Below, one piece after another: positions 59,200 to 64,000 of a stretch of 64,000 nucleotides of DNA; the first letter of the stretch is position 1, and every line of letters starts with the position of its first letter. The position numbers and the translations under genes are program-made. This DNA is from Sepioteuthis lessoniana (taxonomy: Eukaryota; Mollusca; Cephalopoda; Myopsida; Loliginidae): the NCBI GenBank assembly GCA_963585895.1, contig OY757939.1, positions 53,270,621 to 53,334,620 on the forward strand, written 5' to 3'. The notes below the pieces were generated by a model, which saw only the letters and a program-made list of their open reading frames with translations, made no database searches and had not been told where the DNA came from.

Positions 59200-59950
59200 A
59201 TTTTCAGCTTCTATTTCAATTTCTTACAATCCTTCTCCGGATCTTTACCCAAGATCTAGAGTGTGGGAAGGTGTGGAGATTGGAAAAGAAAAGAAAACTA
59301 AATGAAATAAAATAAATCTTTAAAAACGCAGCAGTTCCCAAAAGCCTCAGTCAGAAAGCGAAATCCGTGCATGCCGGAAAGATAGACTTCCTGCGCCAAA
59401 AAGAAATCCGTTCTCAGTTCAATCGTACCGCCGGTACTGAAAGGACCCTTTCCTTCGGCTGTTGGCAGCGAGAGCATATGCTGATTGAGTCCCTTGGCCT
59501 GATACTAAGGCGTGTCTCCTGCTAGCAAGCCACCTCTGCTACAAATACCTTACTTAAAACACCAACTGGACAATCGACGAAAAGAAAACTTTTACTAGCG
59601 AAAAACATACCTCACTGAACTACCGACCTTAAACTCACCAGCCATCGAAAATTACTCTAATATATTTTAACGCCTTGTCTTGGAGACGCGACTATTTCTG
59701 CTGGTTTCAGGAATTTTTTCGCCATTCAACACTGAAACAAAGTTGGAGTTAAAAGGTAATTTCGTCTCCTTCCTTCTTTTCTGAAATCCTCTAGCAGCCT
59801 TCCACGGACAAAGAAGCCAACAAGTTAATGGGCCAAGAAGAATAAAGGAGTCAGATACTTAAACCCAAAATCAATGACCATATACCAACAAGGACGACAA
59901 CTACCAACAACCCACGAACAACGAAACAAAATAACCATCAAATCTTCTTA
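59200..59950. other. Unassigned CpG-retaining segment
   Basis: Non-repetitive within the window and higher in GC. No protein domain recognised on either strand. Confidence 0.45.
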
Positions 59951-60352
59951 ATCTCCTGTGGTAACTTACTGTTTTTTTTCTAACGAAATCTTTCCGTGTT
60001 GCAACTACAAACCAATCTGTACTAATAGCCTTAAAAATATTTTTTAAATACGTATTGAGCTTCTTTGTGTCCTTCGACACTTCACACCTCATTTCTGGTT
60101 TCTAGACAGCCTTATAGATTATGTGGCTCTGTGTTTTGTTAGAATGTTCTAGTCAAGCAGTGCCTTGAAACAAATGAGATCACAACTGCTACAAATATTT
60201 TTAGGTGCGACACATTTAATGTATGTATTTATGGTTTTTGCAGTCTCTTTTGGGTGAAATTTTTCAGTCACATTGATCATACTCTCCGAAGAAGATGAGC
60301 AGTTCCGCAAAGTCCAATTTTCTTTGTATTTCACATTAACTGGGATTACCAG

Positions 60353-60436
60353 CTTCTTCTTCTTCTTCTTCTTCTTCTTCTTCTTCTTCTTCTTCTTCTT
60401 CTTCTTCTTCTTCTTCTTCTTCTTCTTCTTCTTCTA
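60353..60436. repeat. (TTC)n microsatellite, 28 units
   Basis: Uninterrupted TTC run; the encoded poly-F frame is an artefact. Confidence 0.97.
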
Positions 60437-60671
60437 TACCAGAGTTAGCCACTGTTTTTTCACTGGAGTTTGAGTGAAAGCAATCTCCTTAGGTCTCCAG
60501 GACTCTTCTCAGTATTCTAGATGATCACAATAAAACTGTTATTTGGTGGGTCTCAATTCTTCTTCTGATTTCCAATTCTTCCAGTTCCCTTTCCAAGCCT
60601 TCGGAGACCGTTCAAAATGAACTACTGTGGTATCGCCGTCACCCTCATGCTACACAGCCTTTTTAGTTCTC

Positions 60672-60937
60672 AGACAACGGCTCATTGGGTAGAGTGTTCG
60701 CCAATGGTCCGGGAGACTTGGGTTCAACCCCGAGTCGCGTCATACGAAAGACTTTAAATATGGTACTTGTTACCTTCTTGCTTAACACTCAGCAATATAA
60801 GGTACGTATCAAGGATGAAGTGGAGTAATCAAGGGAAAGGAATAGCACCCTCCCTTACACCTCTGTGTAGTAGCAATTGAAAAGGGAGCTTTCTGGTCGC
60901 CCTCGACTACGGTCGCCAACTTTACTTACTATCTTTC
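60672..60937 (+). mobile_element. SINE A copy 8, near full length
   Basis: Head 'ggctcattgggtagagtgtt' and 'gttcaaccccg', body, and 'gccaactttactta' tail. It is inserted within LINE copy c. Confidence 0.88.
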
Positions 60938-60984
60938 ACTCTATGCACGTTTTCCCATGAGTTTTAACTGAAATCTTATAGAGA

Positions 60985-61140
60985 GAATATATTCTGAACT
61001 CTTCAGGACTCTTCTCAGTATTCTAACTATCTTAATATTGTTATTGTCTGGATGGTTTTAATTCTTCCTCTGATCTTTAGTTCTTCAGTCTCTTTTCCAG
61101 GTCTTTGGTGACCGTTCCAAGGATACCAACTACAATCCTC
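60985..61140 (-). pseudogene. RLE-type LINE C-terminal fragment (copy d)
   Basis: The minus strand gives VVGILGTVTKDLEKRL-like residues, the conserved VIGALGT.PK.L block, then stops. A short remnant. Confidence 0.65.
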
Positions 61141-61254
61141 TCACCAAACTCGGCACTTCAGATAGAGGATGCACCAAGACATCAGCAGAGTTAGAATTGA
61201 CAGATCAAAAATCTGAACTCCCGAAACAAAGCCCGTAAAAAGTGGAAACCGAGT

Positions 61255-61312
61255 TAGTTGGGATTGGTTTCATGGCATATCAACTATTGTAGGTTATTTA
61301 ATGCCAAATCCT

Positions 61313-61388
<76 letters not shown>

Positions 61389-61640
61389 TACTCATTCGTT
61401 TTACACACATTAAATGGTTGCAAGTATTGCTATGTAACACCAATAATTCAATTAAACACCAGTCATTTGTTTACACACAGTTAAATGATCGAATAGATCT
61501 ATTTTAAACAATTCAATTAAACATAAGTCTTTTGTTTGTACACAGTTTAAATGTCAAACGGTTGTATTTGGCCCATATATAGGACCCTATCAGTGTGGAG
61601 CCAGGAGCAATGACAATGAAGGGGTACTCCGCTGAGGGGG
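61255..61640 (-). mobile_element. Element X copy 9
   Basis: Reverse tail (GGCATATCAACTATTG, then GGTTATTTAATGCC), interrupted by (CA)n and (AT)n, then the middle units ('cacagttaaatgatcgaata'), then 'aggaccctatca' and 'aatgacaatgaaggggtact'. Confidence 0.75.
61313..61389. repeat. (CA)n-(AT)n compound microsatellite inside X
   Basis: About 23 CA units followed by about 14 AT units, at the junction of X tail and middle. Confidence 0.95.
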
Positions 61641-62150
61641 GGGTCTTGTTGAAATCGAATAAAAGGCCGTCACGAGGAATTTCATTGATACGAATTGTAG
61701 TGCAGTTGAAATTGGACTTTTGTAAAGTAATGTTGAATAGTTGGGACTTGTTAAACCGACCCACATTGCGAATGAAGGAACCTCCGCTTATTATAAAAGA
61801 GTCTCATCTTTCCTCCATTGACAGAGCAAATTTACATCATGCCTTCCTTTTGGAACTTTTGGAACTCACCCGAGAGAATAACGTAGGTAACATTTGAAAA
61901 TAAACGGGAGTGGGTTTTGTGACCAACTTGTCTGTCGTTTGCATCTGACACCTGAGTCAAGTGGCAACATCGAGACTCCTGATGAATATTTTATCACATT
62001 TACCTTGATAAGCAATCTACGTAGGAGAAGGACAAATGAATGTAAAATCATGAGTCAGTGCCAGTTCCAAGCATGAAAAACGATGGAGAAAATTTGATCA
62101 TGTGATGGAGATATGAGAGTAAAAGAAAAAGACTAATAGGTTCAATTCTC
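61641..62150. other. Unassigned segment with a 100-codon ORF
   Basis: The plus-strand ORF 61595-61897 has mixed composition (…SNKRPSRGISLIRIVVQLKL…) without a recognised domain, and starts inside element X sequence. It ends near 'aacgtaggtaac', which could be a splice donor. I do not call it a gene. Confidence 0.35.
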
Positions 62151-62405
62151 AAATGAGAGCCCTATACTTCTGGCCTTGTGTCAAACTTAAACCATCTTAG
62201 TAAATGACCAGAGTGCCTCGTGTGGTGTTAAGATGAACTAGCTTGGCAAACAGGCCATTGTTAGTGAGTTCGTTTCTCATTAGGAGCCTTGTGCCAAACT
62301 TAGCGACGCTTAGTAAATAACCAGGCTGCCTTGTGATTTAATAGCAATGTAGACGAGTAAATTCCTGTTAGTGAGTTCGATTCTCACTGGGAGCACCATA
62401 CTTTT
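62150..62405 (+). mobile_element. SINE D tandem dimer/trimer
   Basis: Three successive B-box-like segments ('gttcaattctcaaatgagag', 'gttcgtttctcattaggagc', 'gttcgattctcactgggagc') each follow tRNA-like heads. Two are followed by the 'ccttgtg' (family 'ttggccttgtgccaaactta') body and 'cttagtaaat'. Units of about 110 bp in head-to-tail order give a multimeric tRNA SINE. Confidence 0.7.
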
Positions 62406-62483
62406 GTCAATACTTTTCATCAGACACGTTTTAATTTAATTAAAGTTGTGCCTCTTGGTGTATGTACGCTATCGCCCATAAAT

Positions 62484-62570
62484 AAGTACACCGAACTTTT
62501 TTTAAATAAAAAGTTTAATTCATTCTAAACCAAATATAGCAAGATTTTATTATTTCTGGTGGAATATTAT
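62484..62570. repeat. Repeat R, first copy
   Basis: About 85 bp ('aataagtacaccgaac' to 'ttattatttctggtggaata') repeated at 63252-63338. The 'ggtgtacttattt' text on the minus strand is reminiscent of Tc1/mariner terminal sequences, but I cannot confirm it. Confidence 0.7.
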
Positions 62571-62740
62571 GCATACAAAACGGATATTTTAGTTATTATT
62601 TATTCTCTGAGCTCTACAATATTAGAACTGTAATCAAAAATATTTATATGTTGTAAAGAATTTATGAAGTTATATTCAAAATTCTTGATTGAATCTACTT
62701 ACCCCATCCTTCTGCCACGGACAAGATTTAGTAATTTACG

Positions 62741-63045
62741 AAGCTCTTTGCTTCGATGTGGCACAAGGCCGAATGAATGGGGGGCCCAATGAGACGGACA
62801 AGATTTAACACAAAATCATTTCTTGGCGAATTACAACTGATTTAAATACGAAGTTTTCCTTCTCGTTGACCGATTCCCATGCCAAGGTTAAAAAGTTCAA
62901 TCTGCACTATTTACCCACAGCTGAAGAGAGAATATTTAGATTCATCCCTTTCCTAAGAGTATTAGCACAATGCGAAAGGCAAACAGACTCCTCCAGGATT
63001 TGAACTCGGGTCGCTGCGACGATAACAATTACACTACGAGTAAGT
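62741..63045 (-). mobile_element. SINE D piece followed by SINE B copy 10
   Basis: 62741-62800 has the reverse D body ('ggcacaaggccgaatgaatg'). From about 62808 the B body, shared domain and head ('caggatttgaactcgggtcg') follow. The B copy is diverged and its tail is missing. Confidence 0.7.
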
Positions 63046-63251
63046 ACCTTTTCAAATGACTTTTTTTTTTCTTTCGAGGTCTTTTTCTTCTAGAAGTTTT
63101 CATTGTTAATTTCTATTTCTGTTTGAAAATCTTGGGAATCAGCAGCAACAAAAAGAACAAATAAAATCAAACAAAATATTTAAAAAAAAAAAAAAGAAAA
63201 AAAAAGAAAAAGAAAGAAGAGTCTCGAAAGAAAAAAGTGAATTTTGTAAAA

Positions 63252-63338
63252 TAAGTACACCTAACATTTTTAAAAAATAAAAAGTTCACTTCATTCTAAA
63301 CCAAATAAAGCAAAATTTTATTATTTCTGGGGGAATAA
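63252..63338. repeat. Repeat R, second copy
   Basis: Direct repeat of 62484-62570, abutting the reverse transcriptase fragment. Confidence 0.75.
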
Positions 63339-64000
63339 AAAGCCTACGAGCGACATTAATATTTGTCGACTTTAACAAGGTCTTCGATTCCATTCACAGA
63401 GGAAAGATGGAACAAATCCTACTAGCGTACGGCATACCTAAAGAAACCGTAGCGGCAATAACGATTCTCTATAGAAACACTAAAGTAAAAGTACGATCAC
63501 CAGATGAAGACACAGAATCCTTCGACATTGTAGAAGGAGTACTACAAGGGGACACGCTAGCTCCATACCTCTTTATCATTTGTCTAGACTACGTACTTAG
63601 AACATCGATTGACAAAATCAGAGAGAACGGCTTCGAGCTGACAAAGAAGCTTTGCTTCTTGTACCCCGCAAAAACAATTACCGACGCCGACTACGCCGAT
63701 GACATAGCGATACTGGCAAATACACCCGACCAAGCCGAAACACTACTGCATAGTTTGGAACGAGCAGCCGCAGGCATAGGCCTCTATGTCAATGCACACA
63801 AAACGGAATATAAATGCTTTAATCAAACGGGGGACATCTCCACTCTAGACGGAACCCCTCTTAAACTAGTAGACAAATTCACTTACCTAGGAAGCAGCGT
63901 CGCATCAACCGAAAAGGACATCGACACGAGGTTAACGAAAGCATGGTCAGCTATCAATAGGCTATCGATTATATGGAAATCAGACCTAACCGATAAAATG
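63339..64000 (+). CDS. RTE-like LINE reverse transcriptase domain, partial at both ends
   Basis: An uninterrupted frame of about 220 codons runs off the window edge. It reads SLRATLIFVDFNKVFDSIHR, then GVLQGDTLAPYLFIICLDYV, then TDADYADDIAILANT, and ends TYLGSSV, DIDTRLTKAWSAINRLSIIW. Visible RT features are the LIFVDF palm motif with its Asp, the LQG.TLAPYLF motif and the catalytic YADD. The enzyme reverse-transcribes its own RNA at a nicked target. The 5' part (endonuclease and first RT motifs) is missing: homology starts abruptly after repeat R, so the copy is 5' truncated and cannot be autonomous. No start codon is assigned. No stops or frameshifts are seen, so it is young. The clade name is by resemblance; it is certainly a non-LTR reverse transcriptase. 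Confidence 0.88.

Larger units (their letters stand above)
59960..60960 (-). pseudogene. RLE-type LINE relic (copy c), split by (TTC)n and SINE A
   Basis: The 3' UTR-like segment 59966-60220 matches 57405-57660. The C-terminal block is at 60450-60665 and appears to resume after SINE A at 60940-60960 ('atctttcactc', as in copies a and b). It is heavily decayed. Confidence 0.6.

Noticed and set aside
60273..60473. Poly-phenylalanine ORF resembling a membrane protein
   Set aside because: Translation of (TTC)n.
61595..62076. 100-codon ORF and following ORF as a two-exon gene
   Set aside because: The frame begins inside element X sequence and no domain is recognised; a GTAGGT donor alone is not enough.

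Overview
The window is repeat-dense eukaryotic nuclear DNA with no gene I can support: no complete or plausible multi-exon host gene, no functional rRNA or tRNA gene and no CRISPR array. Long AT dinucleotide tracts, the absence of long ORFs, and a very high load of tRNA-headed SINEs, decayed LINEs and minisatellite-bearing retroposons fit intergenic or intronic DNA of an invertebrate. I favour a mollusc, probably a cephalopod. Two SINE families with different heads and tails share one central domain, which is the architecture described for the cephalopod 'Ceph-SINE' superfamily. That assignment is inference from architecture, not from a database match.

Layout. 1-27 kb is AT-rich. It holds scattered SINEs of four kinds (called A, B, C and D here), a mariner relic with a SINE inside it (11.2-11.9 kb), a TG-rich block (12.4-13.2 kb), a T-rich block (16.4-17.5 kb), a decayed LINE C-terminus (23.95-24.44 kb), many AT tracts and two hAT-like MITEs (26.1 and 27.6 kb). 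27.4-31.5 kb holds copies of a composite retroposon 'X', one of them carrying a 77-bp array, and a perfect 38-bp-arm hairpin (30.7 kb). 33.4-36.4 kb is a foldback-like element with 335-bp inverted arms and a 127-bp array. 36.4-41.5 kb is a nest of X copies, three solo-LTR-like elements and a 92-bp array. 42.1-43.2 kb is a decayed LINE with the C-terminal signature of a restriction-like endonuclease. 44-49.2 kb contains a giant AT tract, SINE B copies and a 3.7-kb X copy with 27 indel-free 72-bp units, itself interrupted by a SINE and by a LINE fragment. 52.3-57 kb has a fourth LTR-like copy, clustered SINEs, an RTE-like LINE fragment and two more X copies. 57.4-61.1 kb holds several minus-strand copies of the restriction-like-endonuclease LINE. 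63.34 kb to the window end is an open RTE-like reverse transcriptase domain that runs off the edge.

How the parts relate. SINE C and X end in the same 3' stem-loop (GGCATTAAATAACC, then GGTT, then ATGCC), which suggests both use the same LINE machinery. Precise 13-16 bp target-site duplications around several SINEs show recent LINE-driven mobility. X copies amplify different internal segments in different copies (72, 77 and 92 bp), which is the most unusual pattern in the window. Insertion order can be read directly: X is older than the LTR-like elements and the B and C SINEs that interrupt it, and the mariner is older than its SINE.
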